Source: a virus. Taken from it: a stretch of DNA of 21,264 bases. The notes below the pieces were generated by a model. That model was not told where the DNA came from. It ran no database searches and worked only from the letters and a program-made list of their open reading frames with translations. Below, piece by piece: positions 6,602 through 13,454 of this stretch (positions are counted from its first letter, which is position 1; each line of letters opens with the position of its first letter). Where the stretch lies: positions 1 through 21,264 of IMG/VR virus record IMGVR_UViG_3300026078_000096; one strand, given 5' to 3'. The translations under genes and the position numbers were made by a program.

Positions 6602-7565
6602 ACCGATTGAGATTCCGATAAAACAAGAAAGCGCTGCATCTGTTGCATGGTATACATCTAAATTGATGTTATTAAAGAATGCTATGTCTCGAGATTATTT
6701 ATTAAGTATAAAAAGCTTCTATAAAGAAAATAGTTCATATTTAGTAAAAGATGATGATCCAATTATTAGATTGAATCAGATGATTGATGAATTGGGTGAG
6801 AAATGGTCACGAGCTTTTAACAGTAGAAGTCTCAAATTAGCAAGAAAAGTTATATTAGATGCTAATAGAGCATCTCAAAAGAAATTTGAAAATATATACA
6901 AAAGATATCCAGATAAGTTAATTGAACCCCAAAAATTACAAGAGAATATTACCTTAGTTGATACTTTAGAACGTCAAATTAAAGAAGAGAATGAACAATT
7001 TAAGAAACAACAATTAACACCAGTTCAAAAGATATTAAAGCAGCCGTTACCTGAACCAGGATTTTTTGAAGTTGTAGAATTCAACGAGCATCAGTTTAAG
7101 AATCCATTTATCATTAAACCAAACATGGTTGAGAGAAATGCAAAAGTTAATATCATTGAATCAGGAATTGCCGAGAATGTAGCTTTGATTAAATCAATAC
7201 CAAAACAATATCATGAGCAAGTTCAAGGCGCTGTAATGCGAAATGTAGCAGTGGGTGGAAATGCTCAGAAACTTGTTGCTGAGTTATCAAAAATTAGTGA
7301 TAGGTCCTCTAAAAGAATTAAGCTTATTGCAAATGACCAAATTGCTAAAGCGACTGCTTTGTTAGACCAGCAAGAAGCTATTGAAATGGGCTTTACTAAA
7401 GCGATTTGGAAGAAGTCTATAGCTGGTAAGACTCATCGAAAAACTCATGCCGAAGCTAACAATAAAGAGTTTGATATAAAAAAAGGTTGTCTAATTGAAG
7501 GTGAGTACATTATGCCTCGATGGAAAATAAATTGTAAATGCTCTTATAAATTGATTTTAAAATAG
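6588..7565 (+). CDS. MuF-like minor head (head morphogenesis) protein
   Basis: A 325-residue protein related to SPP1 gp7 and Mu gpF. The first 170 residues are helical and charged and would contact the portal. The C-terminal third shows the MuF signature: a helix rich in DQIAKATALLDQQEA, then AIWKKS with GKTHRKTHAEANNKEFDI, and the closing PRWKINCKCSY, equivalent to the usual W...D.R.R..H...G..F...P....NCRC pattern. Members are carried in a few copies inside the prohead near the portal and sometimes leave with the DNA. It overlaps the portal gene by 14 nt, the usual order portal then MuF. No extra toxin or effector domain follows the MuF domain. Confidence 0.82.
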   Translation: MKRRKPIEIPIKQESAASVAWYTSKLMLLKNAMSRDYLLSIKSFYKENSSYLVKDDDPIIRLNQMIDELGEKWSRAFNSRSLKLARKVILDANRASQKKFENIYKRYPDKLIEPQKLQENITLVDTLERQIKEENEQFKKQQLTPVQKILKQPLPEPGFFEVVEFNEHQFKNPFIIKPNMVERNAKVNIIESGIAENVALIKSIPKQYHEQVQGAVMRNVAVGGNAQKLVAELSKISDRSSKRIKLIANDQIAKATALLDQQEAIEMGFTKAIWKKSIAGKTHRKTHAEANNKEFDIKKGCLIEGEYIMPRWKINCKCSYKLILK

Positions 7566-7574
7566 GAGATTAAT

Positions 7575-7868
7575 ATGCCAGTCGCTGTTTTTGGAGATAC
7601 TATAAGCACCCATAAGTTTGAAGGGGAGGAAAATCCTGATTTTAAGTGGAGTTGGAATCCTGAAAAGATAAATCATCCAGTTCATTATGTTAGACACCCA
7701 TCAGGAATTGAATGTATTGAAATTACCCGCCACATGAACTTTAATTTAGGAAATGCAATAAAATATATTTGGAGAGCTGATTTAAAGAACGATGCTCTTG
7801 AAGACCTTAAAAAAGCTATTTGGTATATTCAAGATGAAATTCAAAGAAGAGAAAAGGAGAGAGGATGA
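7575..7868 (+). CDS. DUF3310 domain protein
   Basis: A 97-residue protein whose residues about 34-91 form a DUF3310 domain: NHPVHYVRHPSGIECIEITR, then GNAIKYIWRADLKND, then LEDLKKAIWYIQDEI. The same domain occurs in many phages and within T7 gp1.7, a nucleotide kinase, so a link to nucleotide metabolism is suggested, though the small proteins have no proven activity. The start has TAGGAGA about 6 nt upstream. Placed between head genes, it is the first of three small non-structural genes with 4-nt overlaps, looking like cargo inserted into the virion operon. Confidence 0.8.
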   Translation: MPVAVFGDTISTHKFEGEENPDFKWSWNPEKINHPVHYVRHPSGIECIEITRHMNFNLGNAIKYIWRADLKNDALEDLKKAIWYIQDEIQRREKERG

Positions 7869-8143
7869 TATGTAATAATTCTAAAAAATTAAAAGATAAA
7901 TACTGGGAATTTCTAAAACAATGGTCTTTAGAAAAATCAGGATGCGACAATATTTTTTGTTTTAATAATCAATGTATTCCTCCTCTTACTCTCGATTTTG
8001 TTAACCAATTATTAGAAGAATATGTAAACGAGGTTTGTTTAGGAGAGCAAGATTACAAAGGAGCTACACTAACAATGGATTTGAAATTTAACCTTGATTT
8101 ACATCCATTAGATGAGATTCAACGTAGAGAGAAATTAACATGA
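7865..8143 (+). CDS. Hypothetical protein, 92 residues
   Basis: Not recognised. It starts at an ATG that overlaps the DUF3310 stop (ATGA), and its own stop overlaps the next start the same way. Residues 7-60 contain many aromatics and Cys at 3, 27, 32 and 37 (GCDNIFCFNNQC), a spacing that could bind metal or form nothing at all. The last residues read DEIQRREKLT, matching the DEIQRREK near the end of the DUF3310 protein in both protein and DNA, so this tail may stem from a local duplication. Confidence 0.6.
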   Translation: MICNNSKKLKDKYWEFLKQWSLEKSGCDNIFCFNNQCIPPLTLDFVNQLLEEYVNEVCLGEQDYKGATLTMDLKFNLDLHPLDEIQRREKLT

Positions 8144-8382
8144 AAGAAGGAATAGAATTTTGTTTAAAACAATTAAGATACTTAGAAACAAAATGTGAAA
8201 TATTTGATATGAAAGAAGTCTATAAAGCAGCTGTTGATGAGATGAAAATAGCATTATTAGCAGCTTTAGAAAGAATAAATAGAGGAGAGGACCCTCATTG
8301 CACTACTTCTATCGATGACACTTGGAAACATCTAAAAGAAGAACCGCGTACATTTACCACAACTGATATTAAACTCTCATAG
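8140..8382 (+). CDS. Hypothetical protein, 80 residues
   Basis: Not recognised. It begins MKEGIEFCLKQLRYLE and is predicted to be helical up to about residue 50, then has a polar tail with CTTSIDDTW. It is coupled to the gene before by an ATGA overlap and ends the cluster of three small genes; a non-coding gap of about 100 nt follows. Size and context suggest an accessory or regulatory phage protein rather than a virion part. Confidence 0.6.
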   Translation: MKEGIEFCLKQLRYLETKCEIFDMKEVYKAAVDEMKIALLAALERINRGEDPHCTTSIDDTWKHLKEEPRTFTTTDIKLS

Positions 8383-8399
8383 ATTCGTAATTTACCAAT

Positions 8400-8474
8400 T
8401 TTTCACAAAATAAATAATACTTATGACAAAAATTTGACTTTTGTTAATTTTTGTGAATAACTACAAAAGGAGGT
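8400..8474 (+). promoter_or_regulatory. Internal control region before the protease gene: inverted repeat, weak promoter, strong ribosome site
   Basis: TTCACAAAA (8402-8410 approximately) and TTTTGTGAA (8449-8457 approximately) form an inverted repeat. Between them lies TTGACT (8434-8439), 16 nt before AATAAC (8456-8461), a poor promoter. AAAAGGAGGT follows at about 8465-8474, close to a perfect ribosome site, but 13 nt from the ATG at 8487, longer than usual. An in-frame TAA directly before that ATG excludes an earlier start. Confidence 0.35.
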
Positions 8475-8486
8475 CTTTTAGCATAA

Positions 8487-9653
8487 ATGCAATTCGATAG
8501 CAACAGAACAAAAGACGAATTCGGATATTTGACTGTTACTAACTGTGTTTTGACTGGTGAAGATGTTGCTTTGTATTATGGGTATGAAGTCCCTAATTAT
8601 CAAAAACACAAGCTTGACCCGAAAAAAGTTTATCGCGTTTATAGACCCCGAGAAGAGATTGAAGACTCTGATTTTTCTAATAAGCCGCTTCTTTCTCAGC
8701 ATATGGATTTCTCTGCAACTGACTACAAAGAAAAATTTGTAGTTGGGACAACTGGAGAAAGTCGAGATGAAGGTAGTGAAAAACTAGCTACTGTTGTTTT
8801 TTGGAAACAGTCAGCAATTGATGAACTAGAAAAAGGTACGAAAAAGCATCTGTCATGTGGGTATCTCTATGAACCTGTGATTGAAAAAGGCTCCCATAAT
8901 GGAATGCCCTATGATATCAGAATGACAAAAATTAGAGCAAACCATGTCGCGATGGTGAATGACCCAAGATACAAACCGGCCACGGTGGCCGATGAAAACT
9001 CCGTAGAAAAGGGAACAAAAATGAAGTTTTTTTGGCAAAAAGACAAAGAGGTCGATGGCCTTTTAACTTTAGATGAGGCTTTTGATGCCCACAAAGCTAT
9101 TTTAGACAATGACAAAATGTCAGAAGATGAAAAAGCTGAAGCAATTGAAAAAGTCAAATCTAAAGCTAAGCGTGTAAAAGGCGAAGTTGAAGACGAGAAG
9201 AAAGTTAAAGATAAGAAAAAAGTCAAAGACTCAGACATGGAAGATGATGAGCCGACTATGGATAAAAAAGCAATGGATAAGAAAGATTGCATGTCTAAAG
9301 ACGCTGCTTCTGTTGTAGATGTTGCTGCTCTTGCTGAAAAAATTGCTGAAGAAAAGATTCGTAAATTCAAACAAGAATCGATGGCTCTTGATTCTGCTTT
9401 TGCTGAATACGAAAGAGTTTGTGGAAGAGTAAACAAAATGGCCTTTGATAGTGCTGAATCTGTTTTGGATACTATCATTAAGAATCAAAAAAGAAATCCT
9501 GAAGGCAAAACTTTTGAGCAAAAACAAGCGATGGTTGAAGCCTTCTCTAGTGTAAAAAGTTACGTTTCGCCAAAAGTGACTTTGGATAGCAACTCTATAC
9601 CTAAAGTTACTATGAATGCTGATTTTCGTTCATTTTTAGAAAGAAGGAATTAA
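8487..9653 (+). CDS. DUF2213 prohead protease with scaffold-like C-terminal part
   Basis: A 388-residue protein. Residues 1-165 match DUF2213, seen as a capsid maturation protease in phages with a DUF2184 capsid: an opening FGYLTVTNCVLTGEDV, then YRVYRPREEI, NKPLLSQHM (His72), KKHLSCGYLYEP (Ser123 in the LSCGY motif, the likely nucleophile) and IRANHVAMV (His153). From about 175 to 285 the chain is extremely rich in Lys, Asp and Glu with repeated KKVKD and MDKK units, and the end is helical, as expected of an internal scaffold that is digested when the head matures. A nested start at codon 179 may give the scaffold alone. The decoration and capsid genes follow at once. Confidence 0.82.
   Translation: MQFDSNRTKDEFGYLTVTNCVLTGEDVALYYGYEVPNYQKHKLDPKKVYRVYRPREEIEDSDFSNKPLLSQHMDFSATDYKEKFVVGTTGESRDEGSEKLATVVFWKQSAIDELEKGTKKHLSCGYLYEPVIEKGSHNGMPYDIRMTKIRANHVAMVNDPRYKPATVADENSVEKGTKMKFFWQKDKEVDGLLTLDEAFDAHKAILDNDKMSEDEKAEAIEKVKSKAKRVKGEVEDEKKVKDKKKVKDSDMEDDEPTMDKKAMDKKDCMSKDAASVVDVAALAEKIAEEKIRKFKQESMALDSAFAEYERVCGRVNKMAFDSAESVLDTIIKNQKRNPEGKTFEQKQAMVEAFSSVKSYVSPKVTLDSNSIPKVTMNADFRSFLERRN
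9021..9653 (+). CDS. Probable nested scaffold protein from an internal start
   Basis: Met179 of the protease gene (MKFFWQKDKEVDGLLTL) is preceded by AAAAGGGA, with about 6 nt to the ATG, a usable ribosome site inside a coding region. It lies precisely at the boundary between the protease domain and the charged scaffold part, and would yield a 210-residue scaffold. Nested scaffold genes of this sort are known for lambda C/Nu3 and related phages. Use of this start here is inferred. Confidence 0.42.
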   Translation: MKFFWQKDKEVDGLLTLDEAFDAHKAILDNDKMSEDEKAEAIEKVKSKAKRVKGEVEDEKKVKDKKKVKDSDMEDDEPTMDKKAMDKKDCMSKDAASVVDVAALAEKIAEEKIRKFKQESMALDSAFAEYERVCGRVNKMAFDSAESVLDTIIKNQKRNPEGKTFEQKQAMVEAFSSVKSYVSPKVTLDSNSIPKVTMNADFRSFLERRN

Positions 9654-9657
9654 TAAC

Positions 9658-10203
9658 ATGGCAGTTTATGCAGCTGGGCAGCAGATTGCTCAAAATCCTA
9701 ATCCATACCAAGTCGGTGTACCCACTCAAGCTTTGCTTGACGGCTACACTTTCGGAAGCATCGCTCTAAATGATTTAACCGTTGGTAATCCTTGTTTTTA
9801 TACAGGCATTGCAGACCAAACTGTACAAGCACTTGGTAACTACTCTGCAGGGATTGGTGGTGTATTAGCGGGTGTCGTTATGCGTTCTAACGCAAGTGCG
9901 ATGGCATTCGGCGATTCTGTACTTGGTTTTTCAACAACTATTAGTGCGGGTAGCAATGTTCAAGTTCAAACTCGCGGCAGTGTTCCTGTTCCAATTACCA
10001 CTTGTTCTAGTACTTTCGGCTCTCCTGTTCGCGGCGATGACGTTTATGTGAATTACGCAACGGGAACTTGGGTAGTTGTCGGCTTGGGTGGAACACCTCC
10101 ATCTAACACAGCTAAAACCAATTTCAAAGTTGGAAAAGTTTACTCGAGTTGGTCATCTGGTGTGCCAGTTGAAATTACAAATACTCAAAATGCGGGAGCT
10201 TAA
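9658..10203 (+). CDS. Head decoration / structural cement protein
   Basis: A 181-residue Gly, Ala, Ser and Val-rich beta protein of the phage cement type: it begins with PNPYQVGVPTQALLDGYTFG, has short repeated strands, and a GDDVYVNYATGTWVVVG segment typical of these trimeric spikes that clamp the capsid surface. AAGGAATT lies 6 nt before the start. Its place between the protease and major capsid genes is the usual one for decoration proteins. Assigned on composition, pattern and position. Confidence 0.68.
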   Translation: MAVYAAGQQIAQNPNPYQVGVPTQALLDGYTFGSIALNDLTVGNPCFYTGIADQTVQALGNYSAGIGGVLAGVVMRSNASAMAFGDSVLGFSTTISAGSNVQVQTRGSVPVPITTCSSTFGSPVRGDDVYVNYATGTWVVVGLGGTPPSNTAKTNFKVGKVYSSWSSGVPVEITNTQNAGA

Positions 10204-10205
10204 AG

Positions 10206-11303
10206 ATGAATCTAGATAACATGAGCGAGCACGATTTTTTACAGATGCTCGACAAAGATTTTGGTATTAAATTTGAAAGTGGCTATACTCCGGTTGTTGC
10301 TGACTCTAACCATAGTTTTAGAGAAAAAGCAAATCAACTTGTTGGTGACGTAGACACATATACCTATAACCCAAATTCTAATGGCGTGCCTGGTTGGTAC
10401 ACTTTGGTCAACATCAATAAAATTATTGACCAGCTATTGCCTGTTCGGCGATATGAACAAATTGGTGGACCGCTTCAATATGGTGGCTTCACTACAAATA
10501 AAGCTCAATACGCGATGATTGGCCTTGAGGGTCAAATTGAGCCTTACACTGATTACGGTAGCACTTTAATCTCTGACATTAATGAAACATTCCCAACCCG
10601 CGATGTTTATCGTGGTCAAACTGTAATTCAATACGGTGATCTAGAAGTTGCAACCCTTGCAGAAGCTAAAGTTGATGCAGTTTCTCGTAAACAATATTCT
10701 GCAGCGATGCAAATTGCTATCGCACAAAATAGATTATTTTTCTACGGAAATATCAATGGCGCAGGCGCATTTGTTTCACAAATTTTTGGTCTTTTGAATG
10801 ACCCTCAATTAAACGCTGCAACTCCTGCAACCAACGGCTCCTCAGGTTCTCCCTTGTGGTCTGTTAAAGCTGCGAATACTGCAACGGGTGCAAATGATAT
10901 TGCGAATGATGTTATTGTTACTGCAATGACTGTTATGCAAAATCAAATGGGTGGAAATGTTGAACTCGGTGCAAAATATAAATTATGCGTGCCAACTGCA
11001 GCTGTTTCTTATATGAATTCAACCAACTCCTTTGGTTTGAATGCTACTGCAATTATTAAAGCAACTCTTCCAGGTCTAGAAATTGTTTCTACTCCTGAAT
11101 ATAACACCCTTAAATCTTTTCAATTAATTGGCCCAAGCCCACAAGGTGGCGACATGGTGGCTGATTTATTTACTTACAAATTACGTGGACATACCCTTGT
11201 GCCCCAAATGTCTTCTAAGAGACAAAAATGGTCATTTGGTAGTTCAGGCTGCGCAATATTTCAATATGCGCCAATCGTAACAGTATCGGGGATTTTAGCA
11301 TGA
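10206..11303 (+). CDS. Major capsid protein, DUF2184 family
   Basis: Forms the head shell with the HK97 fold; 365 residues. Recognised by the DUF2184 pattern: an N-terminal arm, then GWYTLVNINKIIDQLLPVRR, GLEGQIEPYTDYG, a region with QTVIQYGDLEVATLAEAKVDAVSRKQYSAAMQIAIAQ split into the long spine helix, FFYGNINGAGAF, and a C-terminal beta domain ending in SGCAIFQYAPIV. The first residues (about 1-40) could be trimmed by the protease. It starts 2 nt after the decoration gene stop, with GGGAG about 6 nt upstream. The most abundant virion protein, so strong translation is expected. Confidence 0.88.
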   Translation: MNLDNMSEHDFLQMLDKDFGIKFESGYTPVVADSNHSFREKANQLVGDVDTYTYNPNSNGVPGWYTLVNINKIIDQLLPVRRYEQIGGPLQYGGFTTNKAQYAMIGLEGQIEPYTDYGSTLISDINETFPTRDVYRGQTVIQYGDLEVATLAEAKVDAVSRKQYSAAMQIAIAQNRLFFYGNINGAGAFVSQIFGLLNDPQLNAATPATNGSSGSPLWSVKAANTATGANDIANDVIVTAMTVMQNQMGGNVELGAKYKLCVPTAAVSYMNSTNSFGLNATAIIKATLPGLEIVSTPEYNTLKSFQLIGPSPQGGDMVADLFTYKLRGHTLVPQMSSKRQKWSFGSSGCAIFQYAPIVTVSGILA

Positions 11304-11668
11304 GTTTTGTTTTTAGTCGTTCACCAATTGGCCATCAGTTTTCAATTATCCAAAACGGTATTGAGAATGTTTATGTAATTAAAGGAACAAATTCACATCA
11401 AGTTCTTACTGGTGGTGCAGAAGTTCCTTTTAAAACTGAAATGGAAGAGTCTGTATTTAATGCAATTAAAGCAAAATATGTTGACCATATTGGTTTATTC
11501 GGTGGAAAAGACCCAATCAGCGGAAGAACATTAGACGCTCAAATCTATTTAGCGAAAAATGAATCTGAAGCTAAAAAGAAAATGGATGATAGTAAGCCAG
11601 TTATTACACAAAACGAAATGGTTTCTAAAGTCACAGGTATTTCGAAATTTAAAGATGAAAGAGAGTAA
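11300..11668 (+). CDS. Hypothetical protein following the capsid gene
   Basis: A 122-residue protein I do not recognise. The first 95 residues look like beta strands (FSIIQNGIENVYVIKG); the rest is helical and charged with a Lys-rich end. It is coupled to the capsid gene by an ATGA overlap and precedes the connector gene, so a structural or head-completion role is likely by position only. Confidence 0.65.
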   Translation: MSFVFSRSPIGHQFSIIQNGIENVYVIKGTNSHQVLTGGAEVPFKTEMEESVFNAIKAKYVDHIGLFGGKDPISGRTLDAQIYLAKNESEAKKKMDDSKPVITQNEMVSKVTGISKFKDERE

Positions 11669-11671
11669 AAA

Positions 11672-12091
11672 TTGGCGATTCCAGCTTTTGATATAAATTT
11701 ATTTAGAGCTCAGTACCCGATGTATGCAAATATACCGGATGCTGTGCTTATTAATTTATGGATAGAAGTTGATGAAGTTGGTACTCCAATTGTTTCTTTA
11801 CTTCCCATTGATAAACAAGAGCATTATTACTATGTGGTTGAAGCTCATCTTGCTGAATTATGGAATCGCGGACCTGGTGCTGGTGGAATTGTTACAGAAG
11901 CTAAACAAGGCACTGTTGACGGCAAATTCTTTGTTGATGAATCAAATGCTTTAATTTGGTGGAATCAAACCGCTTGGGGCGCGAAGATTGCATATTTAAT
12001 GAAGATGCATGGTGGGTTTCAATCCGTCAATACTTGTCAAAATTTCGGTTCAGTTTTTGGAGGGTGCTACTATGGCTCTCTCTACTATTAG
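11672..12091 (+). CDS. Head-tail connector protein, DUF4054 family
   Basis: A 139-residue adaptor ring protein that binds under the portal. The DUF4054 pattern is visible: FRAQYPMYANIPDAVLINLW, a helix with HYYYVVEAHLAELW, then AGGIVTEAKQGTVDGKF and a closing helix ending in Tyr and Gly-rich residues. The start is TTG at 11672, with GAGAG about 7 nt upstream, as no ATG fits the conserved N-terminus. It overlaps the next gene by 20 nt. Confidence 0.75.
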   Translation: MAIPAFDINLFRAQYPMYANIPDAVLINLWIEVDEVGTPIVSLLPIDKQEHYYYVVEAHLAELWNRGPGAGGIVTEAKQGTVDGKFFVDESNALIWWNQTAWGAKIAYLMKMHGGFQSVNTCQNFGSVFGGCYYGSLYY

Positions 12092-12557
12092 CGGCGGTGA
12101 GAATTTAAAAAAATTTTTAGGCAAAGTTAAAAACCAAACTGGACAAATTGACGCAGGATTCTTTCCAGAGTCTATTTATGATGATGGAACTCAAGTGGCC
12201 CAAGTGGCTTTTGATATGGAATATGGAAAAATAAATTTTGGTTTAGATGCAGAAAAATATGGAGAGATAATCCCTGCTCGTCCATTTATGCAAAAAACTT
12301 TTGATGAAAATAATAAAAAATGGCGACAAGAACTCATTAATATTATTTATGCTCAAAAAGAAAACATAGATGTTTTACAAGCTTTACGTGTAGTTGGTTT
12401 TGTAGTTAAAAGAGATATTCAAGAAACAATTAGCTGGTTCGCAAGAGAAGGAACTCCTAGAAACGGTCCTAAAGTTATTAAATTAAAAGGATATGATTCG
12501 CCTTTAATTTGGACTGGTAAAATGCAAGAGTCCGTTAACTATGTGGTGAAAAAATGA
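12072..12557 (+). CDS. Neck / head-tail completion protein, HK97 gp10-like
   Basis: A 161-residue protein resembling HK97 gp10 and Mu gpG-type morphogenesis proteins. Key segments: VAQVAFDMEYGK, then IIPARPFMQKTFDENNKKW with the RPFM motif, and the closing SPLIWTGKMQESVNYVV, corresponding to the usual L..TG.L..S. The start at 12072 is chosen because GGAGG lies 7 nt upstream; a longer frame to 12009 has no ribosome site and lies fully inside the connector gene. It lies in the neck block between connector and terminator. Confidence 0.75.
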   Translation: MALSTISGGENLKKFLGKVKNQTGQIDAGFFPESIYDDGTQVAQVAFDMEYGKINFGLDAEKYGEIIPARPFMQKTFDENNKKWRQELINIIYAQKENIDVLQALRVVGFVVKRDIQETISWFAREGTPRNGPKVIKLKGYDSPLIWTGKMQESVNYVVKK

Positions 12558-12958
12558 ATATTAATTTCATCGCTAGTCGCGCTTTAACTCCAGTCTATCC
12601 GATTGTTCAAGTAGAAGTTCATACTTTTTCTGGGCAAACAAATTTTTTAGGGGCTGTTACACCTGCATATAATGACCCTTTTATTGTAGATGCAAACATA
12701 CAATTTTCTTCAAGAGGAAGCGGAGCGTTTAAATCATCTGAAACTCTTATTTATAAAAATGGGTACAACGTTACTGAAATATTTAGAGATTTCTGGATAA
12801 ATAAAGAACAACTAACTGGGTTAAATAGAAATATATCAACAGGTGGTGATTTTTTAGTTCTTGATAATCTAAAATATAAAGTTGTTGGAGTAGATGAAAA
12901 ATTTAGGACAGGCTGGGTTTTATTAACTTGTGTACAGAGTGATTTAAGTAATGAATGA
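12554..12958 (+). CDS. Neck protein, probable head-tail connector
   Basis: A 134-residue protein with predominantly beta character and no strong family signature. The second half (NKEQLTGLNRNISTGGDFLV followed by KYKVVGVDEKF) resembles stopper or adaptor proteins in which a beta barrel is followed by a conserved VDEK-like loop. It overlaps both neighbours (4 and 8 nt) and sits between the gp10-like protein and the terminator, so head closure is the likely role. Confidence 0.55.
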   Translation: MNINFIASRALTPVYPIVQVEVHTFSGQTNFLGAVTPAYNDPFIVDANIQFSSRGSGAFKSSETLIYKNGYNVTEIFRDFWINKEQLTGLNRNISTGGDFLVLDNLKYKVVGVDEKFRTGWVLLTCVQSDLSNE

Positions 12959-13454
12959 CCTTCAAATTATTTGGACAATGATAAGCACTTTATTAACTGG
13001 GTATTACTTTCCAGATAATATTTTTGATGCATATCAAAATAATATTACTTTCCCTGTCTCTAATAATTTCATTGTCATTACACAAAAAGATATTGGAAAG
13101 GCACCCGCCTATCCTTTAAGAGATTTCGATGTTTTAGCTCAAGAAAAAGTTCTAACTCCATTTGGTGATTATGAATTTCAAGTTGATTTGTATGGAGATA
13201 ATGCGGATATCTGTGCGCATATTCTCCACACTTATGTTGATTCATCAGCGGGAAGTAATTACTTGCTGGATTATAAAAGAGGAATTGGAAAAGTAAAAAT
13301 GATACCGCCAAACGCAAGTCCTGTTAATGACAGAGACCGATACATGAAAAGGTACATAGTAACCTTCACTGTTTTAAATACAAATATCGTAAGAATTCCG
13401 ATGCCAGGTTTTGGCCTCGCAGATGTTGAACTTAATTTTACGGAGTACACATAA
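12951..13454 (+). CDS. Tail terminator, gp12-like neck protein
   Basis: A 167-residue protein of the phage gp12-like neck-terminator type. It opens with LQIIWTMISTLLTG, then FIVITQKDIGKAPAYP, and has the core FGDYEFQVDLYGDNADICAHILH seen in terminators that cap the tail tube and stop polymerisation. The sheath gene follows with a 1-nt overlap, as expected of a terminator. Confidence 0.68.
   Translation: MNDLQIIWTMISTLLTGYYFPDNIFDAYQNNITFPVSNNFIVITQKDIGKAPAYPLRDFDVLAQEKVLTPFGDYEFQVDLYGDNADICAHILHTYVDSSAGSNYLLDYKRGIGKVKMIPPNASPVNDRDRYMKRYIVTFTVLNTNIVRIPMPGFGLADVELNFTEYT

Noticed and set aside
8909-9527. Long minus-strand frames opposite the protease/scaffold gene
   Set aside because: They are the Ser/Phe-rich complement of the Lys/Glu/Asp-rich scaffold coding region, a known artefact of such composition.
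12009-12071. Longer start for the gp10-like neck protein
   Set aside because: GGAGG lies right before the ATG at 12072 and the extra residues are coded by the connector gene.
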